Assembly: GCA_017165825.1 (NCBI GenBank)
Contig: CM029372.1
Location: 28,508,941 to 28,572,940 of the forward strand
Length of the DNA: 64,000 nt
DNA from: Hepsetus odoe
Taxonomy: Eukaryota > Chordata > Actinopteri > Characiformes > Hepsetidae
Direction: 5' to 3'
The notes beneath the pieces were generated by a model, which ran no database searches, was not told the origin of the DNA, and saw only the letters and a list, made by a program, of their open reading frames with translations. Of the stretch, positions 11,801 through 24,900 are shown one piece after another. How positions within the stretch are numbered: position 1 is the first letter of the stretch; each line of letters starts with the position of its first letter. Both the position numbers and the translations under genes were made by a program.

Positions 11801-14800
11801 TTTGCACTTCCTTTTCTTCATGTGTTCAATATTTATCCCCTGTGTCAGCTGGTATAAATTCCATGTCAGTAGCCTCATTAGAAATCATTGAGGTGATCAA
11901 CACTTATTTTACCTGCTGTAAATTTAAGCAGTTTTGTGCTGGTAAGTGGGATCATGCTTCATTTATATTATGTGTAAATGAGAAAATGCAAATGTGTACA
12001 TCTGATAGTTTGCAATTACTGAGCATTCGTTCTGGTATGTGTGCTGTTTATACACAGTCATGAAGTGATTAACTTACTTCAGTGTCTTCAGTTCACAGTG
12101 TGGATTCTCCAGTCCAGCAGAGAGCAGCTCCACTCCTGAATCCTGCAGGTTATTGTAACTCAGGTTCAGTTCTCTCAGAATTGAGGAGTCTGAACTGAGA
12201 ACTGAGGACAGAACTGAGCAGCTCTTCTCTGTCAGTTTACACCAACGCAACCTTAAAAATGAAGACAGCTCAGATCAGAAACAGTGTCTCTCTCGAACAC
12301 ATTCATTCAGTGAATTCAAATTAAACTTTCACACTGAAACACAGATACACCAGACGTTTGAGCAACACCACATTGCAAAAACACACAACAATGTTCTGCA
12401 GATAAACTGGAGACAGCTGTTCTCTGTGCACAGGTTGACTTGCTTTTGCTTTTTTCTGATCTGGAGTCAACTGCCTAAACACTATCATACACAGATTATG
12501 AAGAAACATGAACAACATGCTGTGGACCATGGAGAGCTGGCCGTGGACGGAGACAGTGACAATGACAATGAACCACAACAAGAGCTGTCATAAGGCAGAA
12601 CTTAAGGAGGTGCTGTCCACATTTGTGTCTTCAGGGCAAACTCGATGGTGGTGAAGTGCACTCTGAAGTGGTAGCGTCACCCCCACACTTGTTGTTCCTT
12701 ACATTTTCACTTTGCTGCTGGGTTCTCATCCAGAGCTCACCACTCAGGGCTATCAGCCTCCACCCAGGGATCAGTGTGACTGGCTCCAGCTAGCTCGTGC
12801 GACGCCGGCTGGCTGTGAGCTCTGGTTAGCTCCAATACAGCTCCAGAGTCTAGAGGACATCGCTGCAACGTATGTTTTGGAGACTCGGGGTCTGTGGGAG
12901 GATCGTCTGACCTCCACAGGTTCTCCCTCTTAAGCCTCCGCTTGATAGTGCACCATCCATTTTCTACCGCTTGTCCCAAACGGGGTCGCGGGGGCATGCT
13001 GGAGTCCAACCCAGCGCACATAGGGCAAAGGACAGGGACACACCCTGGACAGGTCGCCAGCCCATCGCAGGGAGGAGCAAGACGGGGACGTCCTTGCTCA
13101 AGGGTACCTCAGGGCAACCTATTGGGAAGGGGTTCAAACCCCCGATCTTCTGATCACGTGGCCAACACCCTAACCACTAGGCCACCGCTGCCCCTAGTGC
13201 ACCACATGATGGAATGTGTCCAGTTCGGCAAACCTCCAGTCATGGAATATCTGGAACCATGACAACTAATATTTATTTAAAACTCAGTAGAAAAGCTTTT
13301 GCTGGTAATAAAAGCTTCAAGACGCCTCCTGTAAGGAGAAACTAGTCACATAGATTGCTCAGGTGTGATTTTGGCCAGTTCTTCCACACAAACTGTCTTG
13401 TTTCTCTCCTATGAACTCTGATCATCAGTTCTTTCCAGATATCTTCAGTTGGATTCAGGTCAGGTGAATTCAGGCCCTTCTAGCAGCTTTATTTTCTTTC
13501 TCTAAAACCAGCTGAGAGTTTCTTTGGTTGTGAGTTTTCAATCATAGTCTTCTTGAAATGTCCACCCTCATTTCATCTTCAGCCTCCTGGTAGATGGCAG
13601 CAGATTCCTATCAAGAATGTCCCAGAACATTTCTCCATTCATGCTTCCTTAAGTTATATGAGGTCTGTCAGTACCATGCACTGAAGAACAGCACTACACA
13701 ATGATGTTTACACCTCCAAACCTCAATGTCGGTGTGGTGATTTTGGGGTGATCTGCAGTCATTTCTCCTCCAAACATGGTGTGCAGTGACATCCAAAGAG
13801 CTCAGCTATGGTCTCATCTGCCCAGGCTATATAGTCCCAGTATTTTCTTGGCTTGTCCAACTGTCGTGTAGCAAACTTTAAACGAGCTTCGACATGATTT
13901 CTTCAGCAGTGGAGTCTTTCATAGAGGATGTATCAGTTCAGTGCATCACTGGTTGTTGTCTTTGAAACAACCGTATCTGCTGATTCCAGGTCTTTCAGAA
14001 GCTCCCTGTGAGTGTTCCTTGGCTCTTGGACAGCTCTTCTAATTATTCTTTTGACTCCTCTGTCAGAAATCCTGCGAGGAGGACCTGGTCGTGGCTGGTT
14101 TATGGTGAAATAATGTTCTTTCTACTTTCTACTGGATTATGGACCAAGTGGTGCTCACTGGAACATTCAGAAGCTTAGAAATATGTTTACTAACCATTAC
14201 CATCAGTATGTTTTACAACAATAAGTTTGTAAAGGTCTTTGCTTTTACCCATCATGAGATGCTTCTTGTGTGATACCTTGGTCAAGAGAAACCTTTTAAT
14301 AGGCCATCAGTTGGGACTAAACCAGCTGAGGTTAATTTGCAGTGATGGAGGTCAGGACTGCTTTCTAAATACTGACAGATTTCTGCTGGGTTGTTTGCTC
14401 TGCAGGCCTTTTTGCACCTCCTTTTCTTCATCTGTTCAATACTTATTCCCTCCATCATTCCACTTTACTAAACACAATTAACTTATTCATGTTAATTTCT
14501 TGTATGTGTGGATTACTTTGGTTGGTACCAACATCTAGTATTAATTCCATGTCAGTAGCCTTGTTAGATATATATTTACTGAGAAAAACATTGACGTGTT
14601 CAATACTTATTTTTCCCCGCTGTATATTTAAGCGGTTTTGTGCTGGTAAGTGGGATCATGCTTCATTTATATTATGTGTAAATGTGTGATATTTATCCAC
14701 AATCATGAAGTGATGATCTTACTCCAGTTTCTCCAGTGTACAGTGTGGATTCTCCAGTCCAGCAGAGAGCAGCTCCACTCCTGAATCCTGCAGGTTATTG

Positions 14801-16696
14801 TAACTCAGGTTCAGTTCTCTCAGACTGGAGGAGTTTGAACTGAGAACTGAGGACAGAACTGAACAGCTCTTCTCTGTAATATCACACCAACACAACCTGG
14901 AGAGAAATGATGTTTTGGTTTGATAATGATTTAGGACAGTAATCCTTAATAAAATGGATCGTTCATTTAAAAAATGCATTCAAATGTTCTAAAATTGACC
15001 TGTAATTGTTAAAATATATTTTAGAAATTTCAATCATATTTAACTGTATCAAAATAACTAGTTATCATAATTGAGATGTTAAATAAGAGCACAGTTAATG
15101 TAAGTGGTTAGGAGATGGCCTCCGGAATTATTGGCACTTTATGTTAATGAAATGTTTATCTATAATGTATATCTATACATATCTATAAATGTTTGTCTTT
15201 CTGTGTCTTATCTGTGACCTTACTCCAGTATCTCCAGTGTACAGTGTGGATTCTCCAGTCCAGCAGAGAGCAGCTCCACTCCTGAATCCTGCAGGTTATT
15301 GTTACTCAGGTTCAGTTCTCTCAGACTGGAGGAGTTTGAACTGAGAACTGAGGACAGAACTGAACAGATCTTCTCTGATAGATTACAGTCACACAACCTG
15401 GAGAGAAATGAAGATCCATCAGAAACACTGTCATCACACACTCACACACATTCAGAAGATACAATAAAGGCAAAAGAAAATCACAGACACATGTGACAGA
15501 GGGACAGTCTTTAAGAGAGACACAACTGTGGTTAAGATTGTGGTTTCTGAGTTCAGTGTACAGATTAATGTCTAATAAAGTTGGCTACACAGTCATGTCC
15601 AGCCCACACCATCCAATCCACACATCGTGTGGTCATGGAAAAGATGTTCATCTGCTTCAGAATGTCAAATTCTTGGCATCAAGCAAAGAGAACAAGGAGA
15701 AGCTGAAACAACTAAAACTGGGTGAAGAACTGTCCAACGCATTATTAAACACTGGAAGGATGGTGGAGAACCATCATCTTCACGGAAGAAATGTGGTTGG
15801 AAAAAAATCTTGAATGACTGCGATCTGGGATCGCTTACACATTTGGTGAAATCAGATCATAAAGAAACAGCAGCAGAACTCAGGGCTGTTCAATAGTGAC
15901 AGTGAGAACATCTCCACACATGATGCGAAGAACTGAAGGAACTAAACAGTTGTGTAGCCTTAAACCACTGATCAGTGAGACTCATCACAGAGACAGACTT
16001 CAGTTTGACTGGGAACATAAAGATGTGACTCTGGAGCAATGGAAGAAGGTCATGTGGTCTGATGAGTCCAGACTGACCCTGTTCAAGAGCATCAGGGTTA
16101 GAAGAGAGGAGCATCAAGTGATCACCCATCATGTCGAGTGCCTTCCGTATCAGCCTGTGGGGCCAGTGCTATGATTTGGGGTTCTGCAGTTGGTCAGGTC
16201 GAAGTTCAGCCATGTTATGAGCCCAAAGAATGAGCTCAGTGATTCATCGGTGAAGATCTTTTCCCTGATGACAGGGACAGATTTCAAGATGACAATGTCA
16301 GGATTAATTGGCTCAGATTGTGAAAGAGATCTTCAGGGAGCAGAGACATCATCTTCACACTTGGATTGGTCACCACAGAGTCCAGACCTTCACCCCATTG
16401 AGAATCTTTGAGATGTGCTGGAGAAGAATTAGCTAGATTTTGAAGAATTAGAAAGATCTTGGAGAAAAATTAAAGCAACTCTCAATTGCAGAAACTTCTC
16501 GAGATGATGCCACAGCGAACATGTTCCGTAATCAGATCTAAAGATGCTCCAACCATCATTAGAGTGAGGGACTTTTATTTTTTGGACGAGCAGCATATTT
16601 AAAGAAACAATCCATTTAAACAAACTCCCTTGTCTGAAACTTGTCCCTTGTCTGATTTCTTTCATTAAAAATACAAACATCTGATGTTTATTTGAA

Positions 16697-16738
<42 letters not shown>

Positions 16739-16972
16739 TAAAGTGATGATCTTACCCCAGTTTCTCCAGTGTACAGTGTGGATTCTCCAGTCCAGCAGAG
16801 AGCAGCTCCACTCCTGAATCCTGCAGCTCATTCCAACTCAGGTTCAGTTCTCTCAGACTGGAGGAGTTTGAACTGAGAACTGAGGACAGAACTGAACAGA
16901 TCTTCTCTGATAGATTACAGTTCATCAACCTGGAGAGAAATGAAGATCCATCAGAAACACTGTCATCACACA

Positions 16973-17013
<41 letters not shown>

Positions 17014-20000
17014 CTGCAATCAATGAAGGTTAGTTGCCTGTCTTGCACTCCATACACAGGTGTGTGGAGTTGTGTGCAGGACATGGGAGATGTGGTCTGT
17101 CAGTGGTCTGTTCAGGCGGTAGGCAAACTGATGTGGATCAATGCAAATGGGGATGTAGGAGTAGATTAGAGTCTTTAACAAGCCTCTCAAACAGCTCCAT
17201 GACAAGAGAATTTAGAGCCACTGGGTGGTAGTCAGAAAGCATGGTAATGTTGGGACAGGAACAATGGTGATTTTATGCAAATAGCAGGTCGGCACAATGG
17301 GTTGAGCCAGAGACTCATTGGAGATTAAGGTGAAAACACTGGTCAGCTGATCAGCACAGCATCTCAGATTGCTGATTGCAGGATGTTTGGTCCTGCAGCT
17401 TTCCTGATGCTCTCAATTAAGAGTTTGGCACACATTGCACTCTGACAAGGAGGGCTGCTGTCTTCATACTCCTGTATCAGGCTGCTGCCTCACACCTACA
17501 GAAAGAGTTCTGTCTTCTGATCTTGTTAAAATTATCCTGAAAGAGTGATTTATGAGGTATGGTGTATCAGAATGCTTACACTCTGATACATGCATTTAGA
17601 ATGCTTACACTCTGCTGAAATGTGTAGGCTGTATGGTGTGAAGAAGACCTGCACAATCCTCAGTAATCATCCGATTCTGTGACATTTCATAGATGTGAAA
17701 TATCTACTGTGTTTATCTTAATCCAGTAGCCCTATGCTTCAAACACATGCACAAACAAACTGGAGGGCCTGGAGGTGATCAGAGCAGATCGGATTCACAT
17801 TACTCACATTAGTACGTTTATCGGTATATTAATAAATTGTCAATTAAGATTCTCTTTCCCCATATGTACCTGCGCATTCTGGTGTACTGAAAATAAATGG
17901 ATGGATTTGTTTTGTCAGTATGTTTGTGTGTGTGTCTGTGTGTGTGTGTGCATGTGTGTGTGTGTGTGTGTCTGATATAGTAATGATCTTACCCCAGTTT
18001 CTCCAGTGTACAGTGTGGATTCTCCAGTCCAACAGACAGCTTTCACTCTGAATCACTGCAGTTTATTGTTCCTCAGTTCAGTTCCTCTCAGACTGGAGGT
18101 TTGAACTTGAGGCAGGGGACAGAACTGAACAGCTTCTCTCTTAGATCCACACAAACACAACCTGGAAAATGAGGAATCCATCAAGCTTACTGTCATCACA
18201 AATATGCATTCATCCAACAGACCTTGACCTCCACAAGAGGACAGACAACTTCCGATATGCTGTCCGCATCTCTTGTTGTGTTCCACAGAAAATCACTGGG
18301 ACTGCAGTAAGGTCTTGCCATCCTGCATGACTGTAGTTTTGCTGTGTGTCATGTATCCTCTTTCTGTCGAATGATCCTGACACTGAGTTGCTCACAAACT
18401 TGGATCTCTGAACTTTGGATCTCAGTCCATTGATTGTTTCATTATTCAAACTAACCTGGAGCTGATCCTTCTCTGCCTTCTTCCTGGACTTTTAATTTCG
18501 AAGGAGTCTCAGTTTTACCTTCCTTAACTTTTGGAAGTACTGCTGTCCTCGATGCAGTCTGCAGCCACTGTTAAAAAACAGAGGAAGACAAGCATCAAGA
18601 CTCTTCTCAGTTCTGGCCCCTCAGTAGTGGAATGAACTCCCCCTGATGGTCAGAACTGCTGAGTCCCTTGCTGTCTTCAAACGTAGATTAAAGATTAATT
18701 TCTGGGGACCAACCCTCCAAACCATCCACTCTCCCACCCCTGCTCCTTCTTTCCTAAAAACCTCTACTCTCTTTCCTGTCCAAAAAAAAAAAAGAAAAAA
18801 AAAGCGTATGGTGTATACTTGTCACAAATTGTCACAAGTATAAGTTTGTTACTCAGGTGGTACTAGCTAATCAGCAGTTACTGATCTGTGCTGGTTACCA
18901 AGATGATGACCTAATGTGGAAATAAAGCACTGTTGTAAGTCGCTCTGGATAAGAACGTCTGCTAAATGCCGTAAATGTAAATGTCTAAGTTGTGCTTCGC
19001 TTGTGAACCGGCATAACTGTCCCTTTTGCCTGTGGGGTGGGAATCGACAAGACCTAAAGGGGTGGAGGTCAAGAAGACTCGAAAAGGCTTTTGTTTTAAA
19101 AGCAGACTTGAAAACTTGGAAAGAGGAGACCAGGAGGCGTCTGATGGCAGGAAAGTGAATCAGACAGACAGAGCCCACATCCCTGGCCTGCCGGGGGTTG
19201 GGCGTTTAGCTTGCTCGATATAGGCCAGGTTCTTATGGTCGGTCCAGACCAGTACCTGATGTCGAGCCCCCTCGAGCCAATGCCTCCATTCTTCGAGGGC
19301 AAGCTTAACTGCCAGCAGCTCCTGATCCCCACATCATAATTACGTTCGGCAGGGGTGAGGCAGTGGGAGAAGTAAGCACATGGGTGCAGTTTATTATGAG
19401 GCTGAGCGTTGGGACAGGCAAAGCTCCAGCCACCTCAGGGGCATCCGCTGACAATGAAAAGGAGCTCAGGGATCAGGATGTTCAAGATGGGGCCGTGGAC
19501 AGTCCTATTCTTTAATTCAGTGGTAACTTCCGCAGACCTCTGGTCAAGTGAAATTGTGCCGCTGTCTTGCGGGTAAGGGCAGTCAGGGGCTGCTATCGTG
19601 CTAAAATTGTGTATGAAACGATGGAAGAAATTTGCAAAGCCCAGAAAGCATTGCACTAAGCGGACCGAGCTGGGGCGTGGCCAGTCGGCCACTGCTTTTG
19701 TTTTATTTGGGTCCATACGTAGATGTTCCTGGGAGACCACAAAGCCCAGAGCTGACTGAAGCGACATGGAAGAGATTTCTCCAACTTAACAAATAAATGA
19801 TGCTCCAGAGCAATTAAAGTATCCTTCTGACACTAGCCCTCATGCTCGAGCCCGCAGTCGGCTAAAAATTAGAATGTAAGCGCCTCAGAAACCGTGAACT
19901 TTATGTAGGGCAAGGGTACCTGTCTTCCAACCGTTATCTTATTGAGGCCCGATAATCAATACATGGATGGGAGCCGTCCTTTTACCCACAAAAAGAACCC

Positions 20001-21880
20001 ATCACAGGATGCAAACCTAATAAAACCCGACTTATGGGCCTCTTGATAATCCTCCATGGCTGCCTTCGGGACCCGAGAGAAAACAGAGCACCACTCTAGG
20101 AGGCTGTGAGTGTCAGTGGTGCAATCATAGGGTCGGGATTTTTGTTTACTGAAGTCCTCTTGGGAATCCCCGAGTATGCTGGGAAAAGCATACTGACCAG
20201 AGAATCACCTTAGGAGTCGCATTAGATCTTGCGGGTTTGCCTAGAGGTAAAACAAGAGCGACTACAATGGGAATACTGAGCAACTACTGATCAAGTTAAT
20301 GAATCCAAATGTGGATTATGTCTCTGCAGCCAGGGAAATCACAAAATAAGGGGTAGATAAGGAGTCTGAACAAGAGACAGAGGCAGCTGTTTTCAATGCA
20401 GACCAATACACCATTATAGGGAGAGTTATAGGGAGGGTTTGATGAGTAATAACCTAGGCTAAGACCACCTGCCATCGATAGCTGCCACCGAGGTGGCTGA
20501 TCCAGGAGTCTCTATGGGTAATCCCTATTTCTTGGCTAGCTCTGCATCCTCAAAAGTTGCCAACTGGCCTGAGTCTATGGCCCAAAGCAGTTCCTCTCTG
20601 CCTGAAACCCAATGCATGGATGAGCTGAAACACCCATGAAGTCTTTATGGGAACACTATGGTGGGCCTGCCAGAGTCCCTACGCGTGACAGGCTTCCCCT
20701 GGCGGCTTTAGCTCAGAGCAGGTTTCTCAAAGGTGACCAGAGCAACCACAATAAAGGCATCTGCCTTCCCGTATCTGGTCCTCCCGTTCCTGGCGGGAGA
20801 GACAAGCATGACTGAGCTGCATGGGCTGAGGTTCGCAATAGGTGTCCTCATCCTGTGGGTGTATGGGAACAATGTGCTGTGGGTTGGCTCGTGGTCGTTG
20901 AGACCTTTCGGTCTCCAGAGTCTGTCTACGCTCCCTAAGGCAGTTATCTATCCTCAGGGAGATTTCAATTAAGCCCTCAAACTTGTTTGGGGGTCCCCGT
21001 GGAGCCATTTCATCTTTAAGGTCACTATTCAGACCCTGAGAATAGGCTCGCCATTAGTGTATCGTGTTCCAACTGCTTCCTGGCTGATCACGAACTTGAT
21101 GGTGTAGTTGCAGCCTCCTTCCCTGTGGTAGTTGGAGCAGGGTGATGGCCTCCCCTTCCACTGTTGGGATGGTCGAATGTGTCTCCTGGTGCAGGGTAAA
21201 CCGATTGAGGAAGGGCATGCGCTTCTGGCTGGTGCTCCCACTGGGATGGCCTTGACAGGGCTCTCCCGTGAGCAATGAGACAATATATGCCACCTTGAAA
21301 AATAACAAATTGGGAAGCCGAGCGGGCTGCTGCTCAAATGCCAGAGAGCACTGGAGGAGGAAAACACCCAATCATCCCTGGGAACCATCAAAGTGCTCGG
21401 GAGGTGGTAAAAAAGGCATTGGCAGCACCCTGAGCAACTAGAGCTGTCTGAAAGGCATCACCAGACGATACTGGGTCCATACTGGTTGGGTCGTTCTGTA
21501 ATGGTGTGACTCACTCAGAGTGCAGGGAGTCACACTGATTTAAGACTTAAATGCAACACCCTGGCTTCACCAATGACAAAATATACCAAGAACACCAAGC
21601 TACCACAAAACAAACCCAAAAAGCGGGTGTAAAACAAAAGGCTCAAGGGGAAAATCAAAAGGCTCAAAGGGGTGCAGTAAACAAGACTAAAGAATTGGAG
21701 TCAAGAGAGCAAAACAGGGAAAAACAATGCTCAAAAATGGAGGGAAAACAAAAGGCTCAAAGAGGAGAAAATCAAGCTTGTGTTTTTTTAAGAAACAAAA
21801 GACTTGATAAATTTGAAAGATATAGCATCAGTCAGCACAACAAGCCAGGCTCAGTGCTGATCTGGCTGCAAACACAGAGA

Positions 21881-21911
<31 letters not shown>

Positions 21912-24900
21912 AGACAGAGAGAGACAGAAGAGAGAGAGAGAGACCCAAGAGAAAACCCGTCTGTGTCGTAAAACATCCCAGCGACTCTGAATTGTTTACC
22001 CTCCCTTTATATAAGCCAGAGCACAGGTGAACCAAATCACTGTTGATTACTGCGCCTATTTGGGTGAAAGATCTCCCCAACAACAGTGTGGCTCCTCCTG
22101 GGCCGTCAGGTGGGGACTCTTACATCGAAGGTGTTTGAGCCGGATATCTGATCGTCGTCAAAGTTGCTTGAGCTCCATGGCTGTGGCAGCTGCCAACCGT
22201 TGCACACATTCCTCACCCTCCAGTTTCCATCGAAACAATGTGTAAGAGCCCTACCCTGAAGGGGCATGGGAGCAAACCGCTGTTGGGAGAAACCCTTGTC
22301 TCCCCATGTCTTTAATGTATTTGCAATGTCTCACTCAATAGCGGCTATGTCGTCAAAAACACTGCTCTTGTCTGCCCTCATGGCTCACTATGTCCAGAAA
22401 GGTCAGTCATTTCTGTATTAGCACAGAGGCGATTGTGGGTAACACTTAAATGCTGAGCCAGGTTTTTGTGACTGGACTTTATAAACAGAACTGAACAAGG
22501 CAATGAACTAAAACACCAACACTGCAATGGAGATCACCGGTGTCAATGGTTGACCTTTGCTCTGACTCATGAGGCTTAAAATAGCCAGCCCTAAATGAAG
22601 CATCTGTGCCATGATGAGCCCAGGTGTGCTTAGTCAGAGCAGAGTGCCATCTGCCATCACAGCACTAGGAGTAGAAAGTGAAAAGTGAAAGTGACAACCC
22701 TTGTCATTGCGAGGTCATGGCACAGCACACATGAACCACAACGAAACTGGACCTCTGCATTAAACCCATGCACTCAAACCCGTGCAGCAGTGGGCAGCTA
22801 TTGAAAGCGCCGAGGCTGTGAGGGACGGTACCTTGCTCAAGGGTACCTCAGAGCAACCCTATTAGAGGAGTTTTGAACCCCAATCCTCGATCATGCGGCC
22901 TAGCCTAACCGCTAGCAGACCACCACTGCCCACTATGGCGCTTTATTTAGATTTTTTAAACTGGTAACGTTAAGGTTCAGTAAAGACAAGCTAATTTGGG
23001 ATCACTTAGATAATATACCTTGGAGAGTTTTAGTCAAGTCCAAGTAAGTTTTGTGTCTTTCAACCACATACACAGTATATAGTGAGCTTGAAATACTTGC
23101 TCCTCAGGACCTGGTGCCACACACAAGACAGCATCAGACATGACATAAAACACAGACAACGCCACAAAGAGCACAACAAGGCAACAGGAGTGCAGGGACA
23201 ACGAGACGGCACAACAGACAGCGCAGCGAACGGTACTTCCCAAAGAAAATACATGAAACCTCGGTGTTATAGAAACAAAAGCAGCCCAGGTTGTGGGCAG
23301 TACAGCAGTGTGTGAGGAGCAGCGTTATCAGTAAAAATTTTGAAGTGAGAAAGAAAATAAATAGATAGTGATAAAATAGATGAATAATAATCGGAAGACA
23401 ATAATTGGAGACATTAGTGGTTTAAAAGTCTGATGGCAAGGGGGAAGAAACTATTCCCCATCCGCAAGAAGTGGAGGGCCCGTGTGCTGGAATACTTTCC
23501 CCAGATGCTTGGGAGGAGAGGAAGTGTGGGGATGGGTGGAGGGATCATCCACAATGCTGGTTGCTTTGCGGATGCAGCCAGTGGTGAAAATGTCCTGTAC
23601 AGAGGGCAGAGAGATCCCGATGATCTTCTCAGCTGTTCTCACTACCCGTTGTAGGGACTTGAGGTCTGAGACGTTGCGGTTCCCATACCAGGCAGTGATG
23701 CAGCCACTCAGGATGCTCTCGAGGTTAGGTTAAAAGATAGTAGTAGTAAGCCTTGTAAGTAGTAGGTTTTGCAGTAAGTTTTTGATGAACAGGAGCAATA
23801 TGTGTGGACCTGCAGCTTTACTGATGCTCATGTCCGGAAATGAAGTTTGGCACATTGCACCCTGAGGGGAAATCAAACCAGGCTGCTGTCCTCATACTCC
23901 AGTAACATATTTTATACATCCTTTATACATTTCTTATTATTTTGAGAGGATTTCAGTTATTTCAGTTCATTACCACCATTAGCATTCACTACGGATATAA
24001 TGAATATTTTGGTGTAAAAAGTCCACTTGCTAATACTTCAGCATTAATAAATGAGTGTTTCTAGCTTAAAGTTTCAGTAAATCAAGCTGTTGGTCTGTAT
24101 TTATTTGTGTAGCAGCTGGAGTGGGTGCTATATTTATTTGGAGGTGTTATGATTTTATTTTCCACTGTCAGGTATGCCAAAACTGTGTTATCTTAATCCT
24201 TTAGCCATATGAAACAAAACTGCGCACAAAGCTACTTGGAGGGCCTGGAGGTGATCAGTCGGCACGCCAAAGCATATGCTGGCAAAAGCTTAGGCTCCTG
24301 TCAGGGATTTTCAGTTCTTCAGCTGTCATCCACCTCAATTTAATTTAGTACTAAGATTTCTAGAGAGTTTACAATGCCATTTGAATAATTTGTGTTATAA
24401 ACACTATAGTCTAAACTCCATCATTCCACAATTTTCTTTTACATTAAGTACATTCATGTTATATTAAAGCTTGGTAAATTAAGATGCTCTAAAAATACAT
24501 CCTTTTGTTTGTACCTACACATTTAAACAATCGAAATAAATGGATGTATTTGTTTTAATGTGTGTGTGTGTGTGTGTGTGTGTATTATAAAGTGATGATC
24601 TTACTCAGTTTCTCAGTTTGATGTAGATTCTCCCGGTCAGCAGAGAGCAGCTCCACTCCTGGATCTGCAGGTTATTGTCACTCAGGTTCAGTTACAGACC
24701 CGAGGTTGAATTGAGAATTGAGGACAAGACTAGACAGATCTTCTTTGATAGATTACAGTTACACAACCTGGAAAATGATGATGATCCATTAAGGGGCAGA
24801 TGTTCACTAGAGCTAAAGTCTCAAGAAAGTCATGAGAAGGGTCTGATGAGTGTGAGCCCTGATGCTACTGGCATGAACCTGCAATGAGAGTTTCCAGCAA

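Larger units (their letters stand above)
19190..22124 (-). mobile_element. Ty3/Gypsy retrotransposon, degenerate, 5' LTR present
   Basis: Minus-strand order from 22124: LTR (21497-22124), gag (21391 to 20727), protease/RT remains, RT connection (19800-19435) and RNase H (about 19420-19190). No integrase or 3' LTR was recognised on the low-coordinate side. Full of frameshifts. It sits in a gene B intron in the sense orientation. Confidence 0.8.

Noticed and set aside
8689..17000. CRISPR-like or satellite array
   Set aside because: The repeated 174-bp units are spliced LRR exons with long, unequal introns in an animal genome.
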